DNA of 32,453 nt from Rubritepida flocculans DSM 14296 (GTDB taxonomy: Bacteria; Pseudomonadota; Alphaproteobacteria; Acetobacterales; Acetobacteraceae). A model generated the notes under the pieces. That model was not told where the DNA came from. It did no database searches and saw only the letters and a program-made list of their open reading frames with translations. This document shows, piece by piece, positions 22,175-29,106 of this stretch; positions within the stretch are counted from its first letter, which is position 1, and each line of letters begins with the position of its first letter. The translations under genes and the position numbers were made by a program. The stretch is from assembly GCF_000425365.1 (NCBI RefSeq), contig NZ_AUDH01000029.1, positions 1 through 32,453 on the forward strand, read 5' to 3'.

Positions 22175-23031
22175 AGATCCTGGAGGGCCTCGCGCCCGTC
22201 GCCGACGAGTACGAGGGCTTCGTGCTCGATCTCTGGGGCGTGGTGCATGACGGGCGCGCGCTCTATCCCGGCGTGGCCGACTGCCTCGCGCGGCTGCGCG
22301 CGCGCGGCAAGCGCATCGCCTTCCTCACCAACGCGCCGCGCCGCGCCTGGTTCATCCAGGGCATGCTGGACCGCATGGGGCTCGATCGCGCGCTCTACGA
22401 CGGCATCCTCTCCTCCGGCGAGGTGACCTGGCGCTGGCTGCGCGACCGCCCCGCGCCCTTCTTCGCGCAACTCGGCCGGCGCGCCTTCCACATCGGGCCG
22501 GAGCGCGACCTCTCCGTGGTGGAGGAGGGCGTGGCGGAGCTCGTGCCCGAGCCCGAAGAGGCCGATTTCCTGCTGAACACCGGCCCCGATCCCGAGCGCG
22601 GCTCCCACTCGGCCGAGGCCTACCGCCCGGCGCTCGCGCGCTGCTTCGCCGCGAAGCTGCCCATGGTCTGCGTGAACCCGGACCGCGCCGTGATGGTGGG
22701 CGGCGAGCGCCTCATCTGCGCCGGCGCGCTGGCCGACATCTACCTCGACTGGGGCGGCGAAGTGGTGGAGGTGGGCAAGCCCGATCCGGCCGTCTATGGC
22801 CCGGTGATGGAGACGCTCGGCCTCGCCGATCCGAGGCGCGTTCTGGCCGTGGGCGACACGCCGCACACCGACCTCGCCGGGGCGGCCGCAGCCGGCATGG
22901 ACAGCCTCTGGGCGATGACCGGCCTCACCGCCGACGCCCATGGCGAGAATCCCGACCCCGCCCTGCTGGCGCGGGTGGCGGCGGAGGAGGGCGTGGCCCC
23001 GCGCGCCGCGCTGCGCGCGCTGCGCTGGTAG
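22171..23031 (+). CDS. HAD-type hydrolase, TIGR01459-like
   Basis: A 286-residue HAD-superfamily phosphatase of the NagD-like IIA type. Motif I is FVLDLWGVVHDG (Asp 20; the usual second Asp position is Trp, as in the TIGR01459 group), motif II FLTNAPRRAW, the cap region lies between, the Lys motif is VVEVGKPDPAVYG and motif IV VLAVGDTPHTDLAGA. The substrate is unknown; related proteins are called 'sugar phosphatase' without proof. It starts with GTG at 22171, overlapping the pyrD stop, and this pairing with a pyrimidine gene may only reflect co-transcription. It ends 17 bases before the stop of the convergent helicase gene. Confidence 0.92.
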   Translation: MKILEGLAPVADEYEGFVLDLWGVVHDGRALYPGVADCLARLRARGKRIAFLTNAPRRAWFIQGMLDRMGLDRALYDGILSSGEVTWRWLRDRPAPFFAQLGRRAFHIGPERDLSVVEEGVAELVPEPEEADFLLNTGPDPERGSHSAEAYRPALARCFAAKLPMVCVNPDRAVMVGGERLICAGALADIYLDWGGEVVEVGKPDPAVYGPVMETLGLADPRRVLAVGDTPHTDLAGAAAAGMDSLWAMTGLTADAHGENPDPALLARVAAEEGVAPRAALRALRW

Positions 23032-23048
23032 GCGCAGGCCCGCCCGCA

Positions 23049-25808
23049 TCACCCGAGCAGCGCGCGGATTTCCCCCACCGCCTCGGCGAGCGGCACGCGC
23101 CGCGCCTCCACCCCCTCGGGCAGCGCGGCGAGGATGCGCGAGGGGCAGGCGCGGTCCAGCAGCACGAAGACGCCGCGATCCTCCGCGCGGCGCACCAGCC
23201 GGCCGAAGGCCTGGCGCAGCCTGTGGCGCGCCAGCGCGTCGTCATGCTCCTGCGGCGCGCCGCCCGAGAGGTGCAGCCGCCGCTCGCGGTGCAGGATGGT
23301 TCGGCGCGGCCAGGGCACGCGGTCGAACACCAGCAGGCGCAGCGACCGGCCCGGCACGTCCACGCCGTCGCGCATGGCGTCGGTGCCGAGCAGGCAGGCG
23401 TTCTCCTCGGCGCGGAAGATGTCCACCAGCGTGGCGTTGTCCATCGCGTCCACATGCTGGGCGTAGAGCGGGATGCCCGCGGCCTCGAGCGGGGGGGCGA
23501 TGCGCTGGGCCACCTCCCGCAGCCGGCGGATGGCGGTGAACAGGCCGAGCGCGCCCCCCCCCGCGGCGAGGAAGAGCCGCTGCATCGCCGCCGCCACCTG
23601 GCCAGGCTGGCGCGAATCCACATCCGTCACCACGAAGGCGCGCGTGTTGGCCGCGTAGTCGAAGGGCGAGGGCACGGCGGCGCGCAGCGCGGGCAGCGGC
23701 AGATGCGCCGCGCCGGTGCGCGCCTCCGCCTCGCGCCAGGCGGCTTCGGGGTCGTCGCGCTTCGCCGCGTCGGTCAGCGTGGCGGAGGTGACGAGCAGCC
23801 CGTGCGCGGGCGCGGCCACGGCCTGCGCGAAGGGGATGGTGGGATCGAGCCAGTGGCGGTGCAGCCCCGCGTCCACCTCGCGCCCCTCGCGGCGATCGAG
23901 CTGCAGCCACTCCACCATCACCGGCCGCTCGCCCGGCGCGCGCGGCGGCGCGGAGAGGCTGCCCAGCATGGCGCGCCAGGCGGCGAGCGGCATCAGCGCG
24001 CGCCGCTCGATGCCGCGCTGCGCCGTCTCGAGCCGGATGCGCTCGCCCGGCTCGGCCTCCTCGCCCGCGGCCTCGAGCCGCGCGGCGAGGCGCTCGTGCA
24101 GCGTCCGCAGCGGTTCCTCGAGCCGCGCCAGGGCGCGCGCCAGCGCCGCCCCCGTCTCGGCCAGGGCCTCGCCGACGGGGTGCAGGTCCACCTCCAGCGT
24201 GTAGCCCTCGTCCTCGGCGGCGCGGGCCAGCACCTGGGCGCGCACGGCGCGCAGGAAGGCCTCGCTCGGGTTGTCGGTCGGCGTGTCCTCGCCGAGCCGC
24301 GCCCACCAGCCGCTCGCGGGCAGGGCGCGGGCGGCCTGCAGCGCGGCCTCGAGCGGCGGCAGCAGTTCGGGGATCTCGCCGGCCAGCTCCTCGATGCGGC
24401 GGCGCAGCCCCTTGGCGCGCGAGCGCCCGCCCTCCGCGCCGAGCAGCCAGCGCCGCAGCTCGCCCGCCTCGGCGCCCGAGAACTCGGCCGAGAAGGCGCT
24501 GTCGGCGGCGTCGAAGAGGTGGTGGCCCTCGTCGAACACATAGCGCAGCGGCCGGCCGTCCTCGCCGCCGCCGAGGGCGGCCTGCACCATCACCAGCGCG
24601 TGGTTGGCGACGACGAGGCGCGCGCCGCGCGCGCGGCGGATGGAGTGCTCGACGAAGCATTTGCGGTAATGCGCGCAGGCGGAGCGGATGCACTCGCCGC
24701 GCCGGTCCGCAAGCCCCGCGAAGGCGCCGGGCGGGAACAGCTCCGCCAGCCAGCCGGGGAAATCGCCGCCTTGGATGTCGCCGTCGCGCGTCGCGCCCGC
24801 CCAGCGCGCGACGAGGGCGAGCGGCAGGGTGAGGCCGCGCAGGTTGAGCTGGCCCAGCGCCTCCTCCAGGTTGAGCAGGCAGAGGTAGTTCTCGCGCCCC
24901 TTGCGCAGCGCCACGCGCGCGCGGCGCTCTTCCGGATCGGGGTAGAGCTGCGCCAGCTCCTGGTCGATCTGGCGCTGCAGGTTGCGCGTGTAGGTGCTGA
25001 TCCAGACCGGCGCGCCGTTGCGCTCGGCCCAGAGCGAGGCGGGGGCGATGTAGCCCAGCGTCTTGCCCGTGCCGGTGCCGGCCTCGGCCAGCACCATGCG
25101 GGGCGCGCCCTCGGCCTCCCTCGGCGCGAAGGCGAGCGCGGCGGCAGAGGCGAAATCCGCCTGCTGGGGGCGCTGCTCAGCGCCCGGGCCCAGCATCTCG
25201 GCCAGGCGCCGGCGCGCCTCCTGCGCCGCGACGGGATGCGAGGCGGGGGGTGGGGGAGGGCTCGTCTCCTCCCATTCGGGCAGGCGGCGCCAGGGCTTGA
25301 AGGCCTCGCGGCTCGGCCGCGCATCGGGCGCGCCGAGGGCGGCCAGCACGCTCTCCGCCCAGGGCCAGCCGGCGGCGCGGAGCTGCGCGGCCATGCCGGC
25401 GGCGTCCTTGCCCGAGGGCGTCGCGGCTTCATCGGCCAGGGCGCGCAGCAGCCGCGCAGCGATCTCCGGCAACAGCGCGGCGGCGGCGGCCTCGTCGCGC
25501 GGCGGCGGAAGGTCGAGCGCGAGGGCGAGCCCGCGCGGCGTCGGCGGGGCGTGGCGCGCCGGCAGGGCGAAGGCGAAGAGCTCGAGCAGGTCCAGCGCGT
25601 CGAGGAAGGGCGGAAGGTCGAGCCGGCGCGCGGCGGAGGGGGCGTGGACCAGCAGCGGCGGCGGGTGGCGTGCCAGGGTCTCGGCGATGGCGGCCCCCTC
25701 GAGCGCGAGAAGCTCGCCCTCCGCCGTCAGCAGCGTGGCCCGGCCATGCGCGGCCACCAGCGCGGGCGCCTCGGGCAGCAGCAGGCGCGGGCGAATCGGG
25801 CCGGGCAT
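23049..25808 (-). CDS. DinG/XPD-type ATP-dependent DNA helicase
   Basis: A 919-residue superfamily 2 helicase with an iron-sulphur cluster. Walker A is AEAGTGTGKT (241-250), four Cys of the cluster are at 310, 373, 378 and 384, the DEAH-box variant is VFDEGHHLFD (DEGH at 426-429), and a late motif is HRLRQAFGRLVRRAED. The N-terminal 200 residues show no known domain beyond Leu/Ala-rich helices and a Pro-rich linker (ETSPPPPPASHP). Members unwind DNA with 5'-3' polarity in repair. This is the usual alphaproteobacterial version, in my recollection. The start at 25808 is the first ATG and is plausible. It is divergent from the tRNA gene. Confidence 0.93.
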   Translation of the reverse strand: MPGPIRPRLLLPEAPALVAAHGRATLLTAEGELLALEGAAIAETLARHPPPLLVHAPSAARRLDLPPFLDALDLLELFAFALPARHAPPTPRGLALALDLPPPRDEAAAAALLPEIAARLLRALADEAATPSGKDAAGMAAQLRAAGWPWAESVLAALGAPDARPSREAFKPWRRLPEWEETSPPPPPASHPVAAQEARRRLAEMLGPGAEQRPQQADFASAAALAFAPREAEGAPRMVLAEAGTGTGKTLGYIAPASLWAERNGAPVWISTYTRNLQRQIDQELAQLYPDPEERRARVALRKGRENYLCLLNLEEALGQLNLRGLTLPLALVARWAGATRDGDIQGGDFPGWLAELFPPGAFAGLADRRGECIRSACAHYRKCFVEHSIRRARGARLVVANHALVMVQAALGGGEDGRPLRYVFDEGHHLFDAADSAFSAEFSGAEAGELRRWLLGAEGGRSRAKGLRRRIEELAGEIPELLPPLEAALQAARALPASGWWARLGEDTPTDNPSEAFLRAVRAQVLARAAEDEGYTLEVDLHPVGEALAETGAALARALARLEEPLRTLHERLAARLEAAGEEAEPGERIRLETAQRGIERRALMPLAAWRAMLGSLSAPPRAPGERPVMVEWLQLDRREGREVDAGLHRHWLDPTIPFAQAVAAPAHGLLVTSATLTDAAKRDDPEAAWREAEARTGAAHLPLPALRAAVPSPFDYAANTRAFVVTDVDSRQPGQVAAAMQRLFLAAGGGALGLFTAIRRLREVAQRIAPPLEAAGIPLYAQHVDAMDNATLVDIFRAEENACLLGTDAMRDGVDVPGRSLRLLVFDRVPWPRRTILHRERRLHLSGGAPQEHDDALARHRLRQAFGRLVRRAEDRGVFVLLDRACPSRILAALPEGVEARRVPLAEAVGEIRALLG

Positions 25809-25884
25809 GGGCGGAGAGTGGGGTGCGGGGCCGCTGCGCGCCAGCCCTCGCCGCGCGGCGGGGGGCGTGGTATGCGAGGCGCAT

Positions 25885-25961
25885 GTCCCCGTAGCTCAGC
25901 CGGATAGAGCACAGGATTCCTAATCCTGGGGCCGTGGGTTCGAATCCCGCCGGGGACGCCA
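25885..25961 (+). tRNA. tRNA-Arg (anticodon CCT), CCA encoded
   Basis: A complete cloverleaf. The acceptor stem GTCCCCG pairs with CGGGGAC, the D stem is GCTC/GAGC and the anticodon stem CAGGA/TCCTG. The loop TTCCTAA gives anticodon CCT for AGG codons, and the T stem GTGGG/CCCGC encloses TTCGAAT. The 3' end GCCA includes the encoded CCA. Sequence character changes right after it, and tRNA-Arg(CCT) genes are frequent integration sites. Confidence 0.97.
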
Positions 25962-26010
25962 TTCCTTCCTACAAACTCGCTCTCCGGTTGGGCGAGCGGC
26001 GCCTGGAACC

Positions 26011-26121
26011 GCAGGTTGTACCAGGGTTTGGCGCGTGAACCTTGGGGGTGCCAAGGTCGAGGCGGGCCGGAATTCTCTCTCCAGACGGCGGACTCTCTCC
26101 GGACCTCGGGACTTGGCCGAT
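26011..26121 (+). repeat. Degenerate direct repeat, copy A
   Basis: Aligns with copy B (26256-26368) at roughly 70% identity by eye. Each copy contains two short boxes: GAACCTTGGG at 26037-26046 and GGACCTCGGG at 26101-26110 here, separated by a CTCTCTCC-containing stretch. Confidence 0.65.
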
Positions 26122-26255
26122 TTACTCCCGAGATTTTGGTTCAAGCAAATCAACAGCTTACAAACCCGGACGAGGCTGAGGGTCCGAATCCTGTTTGGGC
26201 TCCAGTCGGCCTTTCCCGAACCATTCTCTTACCGGGCTGGCGCCTCATTGAGGCG

Positions 26256-26368
26256 TAGGTTTGGCCAGGGTTCGCGCGCGAACCTTGGGACTGCCGGGGG
26301 CGCAACGCCCCCCGAAATCTCTCTCCGAACCCCGGTTTCTCTCCGGACCTTGGGACTGCCCCGATCCA
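26256..26368 (+). repeat. Degenerate direct repeat, copy B
   Basis: Partner of 26011-26121. Boxes GAACCTTGGG at 26280-26289 and GGACCTTGGG at 26345-26354, 65 bases apart, against 64 in copy A; the two copies are offset by 243 bases at the first box. Confidence 0.65.
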
Positions 26369-26667
26369 GTCTACAAGGTCGGACCCAAGGAAATGAGCCG
26401 CGCTCCGCCCGACGTGGGTGGTACGGGGTTGGGGTTCCCATCGCCCCGGCAAGAGCCTGGCAGCGAATCTTCGCCCCCGCCCTATGCGCTCCTACGCATG
26501 AACAAGCTCACATAACCTGGGGCGGACGAGTGTGCTCGTCAGACGCGCGGTAGGGGCAGAGGGTGCGACACAGCCCGGCGCTGAGCTGGGAACGGCGCGC
26601 TCGCTCGCCGCGAGACGGCTTGCCATCGGGCGACGAGTTGTTTACCAACCGCGTGTTTAGTTGTGTG

Positions 26668-26673
26668 TATAGT
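26668..26673 (+). promoter_or_regulatory. Candidate -10 box of the TIGR04255 operon
   Basis: TATAGT in the only A/T-rich pocket upstream of the operon, about 30 bases before the chosen start. No -35 at proper distance is convincing, so an activator or another sigma factor may be involved. Confidence 0.3.
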
Positions 26674-26702
26674 GGATGGCGGAACGGAAGGGAGACGTGC
26701 CC

Positions 26703-27509
26703 ATGGCCATGATGCCAAACGCTCCACTCTGCTACGTCATCGGCGTGGTGCGGTTTCCGAAGGTCCCCCGCATGGAGCGGTTTGTCGAGCCGTTCCTCGA
26801 CGCCGTGCGCGGCGAGTATCCGCTCCCAGACCAGATCGAGACGCAGTCGTTCGACGCCACCGTCGGTCCGGAGGGCATGCAGGTGAGGCAGTCGAAGGGG
26901 CACCTCTGGCAGTTCGCATCCCCGGACAAGCGCTTCGCCTTTCTGCTCGGCGAAGAACTGTTCGGCCTGCACACAAATTCCTATTTGGATCATTTGGATT
27001 TCGTGAAGCGTTTTGGCTTTGGTCTCAAGAATCTCATCCAAGTTCCTGAGATCAAGATTGGCTGGGTGCAGGCCATCGGCGTGCGCTACGTAGATCTCGT
27101 CGTGCCTCGGGAGGGCGAACTCCTGTCGCAGTACCTGCGCCCCGAGATTTTGCCTTTTGAGGCGCCCCTCTCCACGGGGACGGAGCTCAGGCTCCGCGAG
27201 AGCATCGGTGTGTCTGCTTACGAGACCACGATGGGGGAGATGCGCGTCCAAACCCTCTGGAATCCTCCTACGACCCTCCCCCCCGAACTCGAGACTCCCC
27301 TCATCGAGCGCAACGGCTGGCGTCCGCGCCACCCTGGCAGGAGCTTCCTGTTGCTGGACCTGGACCACGGGTCCCGGTTCGCCCAGCTCCAGCCGTTGGA
27401 TGTCGCCTCCGTCTGCGAGCAGCTGACGGCGCTCCGGGCCGTCACCAAGGAACTCTTCCTCTCCATGGCGACTGACTTCGCCCGCCGGGTATGGGAGAAT
27501 GAAGCATGA
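26703..27509 (+). CDS. TIGR04255 family protein
   Basis: A 268-residue protein of a sporadically distributed, uncharacterised family. Typical features are the opening YVIGVVRFPKVPRMERFVEP, a middle with HLWQFASPDKRFAFLLGEEL, the segment WVQAIGVRYVDLVVPREGE, and a C-terminal RSFLLLDLDHGSR followed by LRAVTKELFLSMATDFARR. It has no signal peptide or membrane segment. The ATG at 26703 was preferred to that at 26676 because GGGAG lies about 9 bases before it and the likely -10 box would leave the other start outside the transcript. It overlaps the next gene by ATGA, forming a tight operon. Family members often lie in accessory regions; function is unknown. Confidence 0.85.
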   Translation: MAMMPNAPLCYVIGVVRFPKVPRMERFVEPFLDAVRGEYPLPDQIETQSFDATVGPEGMQVRQSKGHLWQFASPDKRFAFLLGEELFGLHTNSYLDHLDFVKRFGFGLKNLIQVPEIKIGWVQAIGVRYVDLVVPREGELLSQYLRPEILPFEAPLSTGTELRLRESIGVSAYETTMGEMRVQTLWNPPTTLPPELETPLIERNGWRPRHPGRSFLLLDLDHGSRFAQLQPLDVASVCEQLTALRAVTKELFLSMATDFARRVWENEA

Positions 27510-28105
27510 GTCACCAGCGAGTCCTGGGGCAGCCCTCCTTGTCGGCGCAGGCCCTCCCGGCGGTCCTGTTCCTCGGGATCGCCTGTGCCAGCATGCCGAC
27601 GAAGGCCCACAACGCGACCTGGTCCCTCCTGGCGCGTCGGATTCCGCCGGTGGCGGACCTGGCGTCCATCCGGTCGCAGGACGCTCCGGGGGACGTCCTG
27701 ACGGGCCAGCAGATGGCCGTGGCGCTGCGCGACGCGGGGCTGCCCGTCTCGGCGCTGGCCGAGGCAATGGGGGTCGAGCGGAAGACGGTCTATGCTTGGT
27801 TGGACGGCGTCGAGCCGCGGGGCGCGAACGCCAGCCGCCTCGCCGCCATCCACGAGGCCCTGTTTGGCGGCGGCGTCGCGAGCTTGCGCGAGGCCTATCG
27901 ATACTGGTCGACGCCGCTCGCCGGCGGAGCGTCCATGCGCGACCTCCTTGCCGCTCCCACGATTGATACCGCGGCGGTCCGAGACGCCGTGTCGGTCCTC
28001 CTAAGCCGAGCCGAGGAGTCGAGCGCGCGCCGCGCCCGGCTCGCGATCTCCGGCGGTGTCAACGGATTCACCGAAGGGTCCCTCGAGATCGGGGAGTCGG
28101 CCTGA
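27506..28105 (+). CDS. HTH protein with DUF2384-like C-terminal part
   Basis: A 199-residue protein, start in the ATGA overlap with the preceding stop. Residues about 66-120 form an Xre-type HTH (GQQMAVALRDAGLPVSALAE, then GVERKTVYAWLDGVEPRG). Residues about 128-166 (REAYRYWSTPLAGGASMRDL) resemble the DUF2384 segment of Xre/MbcA-type antitoxins, with a W..TP and a D-L-L pattern. The first 50 residues contain a hydrophobic stretch (LPAVLFLGIACASM) of unclear meaning; a start at 27593 (Met 30) is possible. It may regulate its own operon or act as an antitoxin-like partner of a neighbour. The antitoxin idea is an inference; no RES-type toxin is present. Confidence 0.75.
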   Translation: MSHQRVLGQPSLSAQALPAVLFLGIACASMPTKAHNATWSLLARRIPPVADLASIRSQDAPGDVLTGQQMAVALRDAGLPVSALAEAMGVERKTVYAWLDGVEPRGANASRLAAIHEALFGGGVASLREAYRYWSTPLAGGASMRDLLAAPTIDTAAVRDAVSVLLSRAEESSARRARLAISGGVNGFTEGSLEIGESA

Positions 28106-28122
28106 GCGGCCTGACGCGCTGA

Positions 28123-28998
28123 GTGGCGAAACCTTCGAACGAGGACATCGCGGCCGCGACGTCGCTTCTCGATGCCGGATGGCGGCAGGGCGTGGCGTTC
28201 CGGCCACCGGCCTCACTGTCCCTGCCCGTCAGCTCGCGCTTCGACCGGGACAGCGATTTCCTGGTGGTCTGCACGCAGTCGTGCTGCCTCCTCTCGGCCA
28301 GCTTCGACACCGACCCTTTCGTCGAGGTCGTCGAGGCACGCCCCCTCGTCAGCGTGAATCCACGGTCGCCTGAGGCGACGGGTAAGAACGTCCGCCGGTT
28401 CCACCTGCCCGTGGTCGGTCTGCCGGGCGTCGCGGCACTTGAGTGCGACATCAACCGCCGCCTCGTGTTCGGCCGGAGACAGCTCCTGACGTGCGCCCTT
28501 GGGAGCGCGCCAAAGGTCGCCCCGGATGACGCTCGCCGGTTCGCGGGCTGGCTGGCACGGTATTACGGCCGGGCCGCGCTGCCGAACGAACTCGTCCGCC
28601 GGGCCCGCGCGGACGGTGCTCCATTCGCGGTGATCGAAGCGGCCCTGCGCGGCATGCTCGGGGGTCGGAGAGTGTCCGACGGCGTCCACTCGATCTTCCT
28701 CAGCGCGACCCCCGACACCGAGCTCCAGCCAGATGGGGGCGCTCACTACACCGTCCGCCTTCGCATACTCTGCCACGACCAGGAAACGCAGGAGCACCTG
28801 GACCGACTCCTGCTGGCGGCGTTCGCAGGTCACGCGGGAGGCAAAGTGGTCGGCGGCATCGCCTTGGATTTCGGGGTTGATCTCACCTCGGAGGTGACCG
28901 TGGCTGACCTCCAGGGCTACGAACGCTTCTCCGACCTGGATTATCTGAGCGGGCTGGATGAGGTCCGCGGGGCCATCGCGGATCAGCCCGAGACCTGA
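28123..28998 (+). CDS. Uncharacterised third protein of the operon
   Basis: A 291-residue soluble protein. It starts with GTG directly after an in-frame stop, so this is the earliest start, 17 bases after the previous gene; the ribosome-binding site is weak. Motifs are GWRQGVAFRPPASLSLPVS, then FLVVCTQSCCLLS (46-58), DPFVEVVEARPLVSV, GKNVRRFHLP (87-96), ALECDINRRLVF (105-116) and WLARYYGRAALPNELVRR (143-160). I recall this pattern (a V-V-x-x-Q-x-C-D-like strand, then K-N-x-R, then W-L-A-x-R-Y) from uncharacterised bacterial proteins in accessory regions; here the C-D is C-C. The C-terminal 120 residues look like a separate beta-rich domain. Function is unknown; no nuclease motif is evident. 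Confidence 0.75.
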   Translation: MAKPSNEDIAAATSLLDAGWRQGVAFRPPASLSLPVSSRFDRDSDFLVVCTQSCCLLSASFDTDPFVEVVEARPLVSVNPRSPEATGKNVRRFHLPVVGLPGVAALECDINRRLVFGRRQLLTCALGSAPKVAPDDARRFAGWLARYYGRAALPNELVRRARADGAPFAVIEAALRGMLGGRRVSDGVHSIFLSATPDTELQPDGGAHYTVRLRILCHDQETQEHLDRLLLAAFAGHAGGKVVGGIALDFGVDLTSEVTVADLQGYERFSDLDYLSGLDEVRGAIADQPET

Positions 28999-29106
28999 GA
29001 TTGCTGCCCACGTCTTCGGGAAGCGAATCGCCACGCCATCTCAGCGATTCACCTTGGGACCGGGCGTTGGGCGGCCGGAAGACATGCGAAACCGCGGTCT
29101 TGGTTG

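Larger units (their letters stand above)
25962..26675. other. Gene-free stretch between tRNA-Arg and the TIGR04255 operon
   Basis: About 710 bases with no convincing gene: the open frames here are short, overlap on both strands, and their products have no recognisable composition or start signals. It holds two degenerate repeats of about 110 bases (26011-26121 and 26256-26368), a small GACGAG/CTCGTC hairpin at 26525-26540 and, at the right end, an A/T-richer promoter region. GC is lower than in the host genes to its left. Confidence 0.7.

Noticed and set aside
23223-25907. An 894-codon plus-strand open frame opposite the helicase gene
   Set aside because: The helicase on the minus strand has all expected motifs; the other frame gives His/Arg/Gly-rich sequence without any domain.
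26178-26206. A stretch with GGGTCCGAATCC that looks like the T arm and 3' end of a tRNA
   Set aside because: The arms do not pair properly and the match to the tRNA-Arg end is only about 17 of 27 bases, too weak to call an attachment remnant.
26016-26553. Several open frames of 70-172 codons on both strands between the tRNA and the TIGR04255 gene
   Set aside because: They overlap each other on both strands, run through the degenerate repeats, and have no convincing start sites or recognisable products.
26641-26646. TTTACC as -35 box of the TIGR04255 operon
   Set aside because: The spacer to TATAGT would be 21 bases, too long for a standard promoter.
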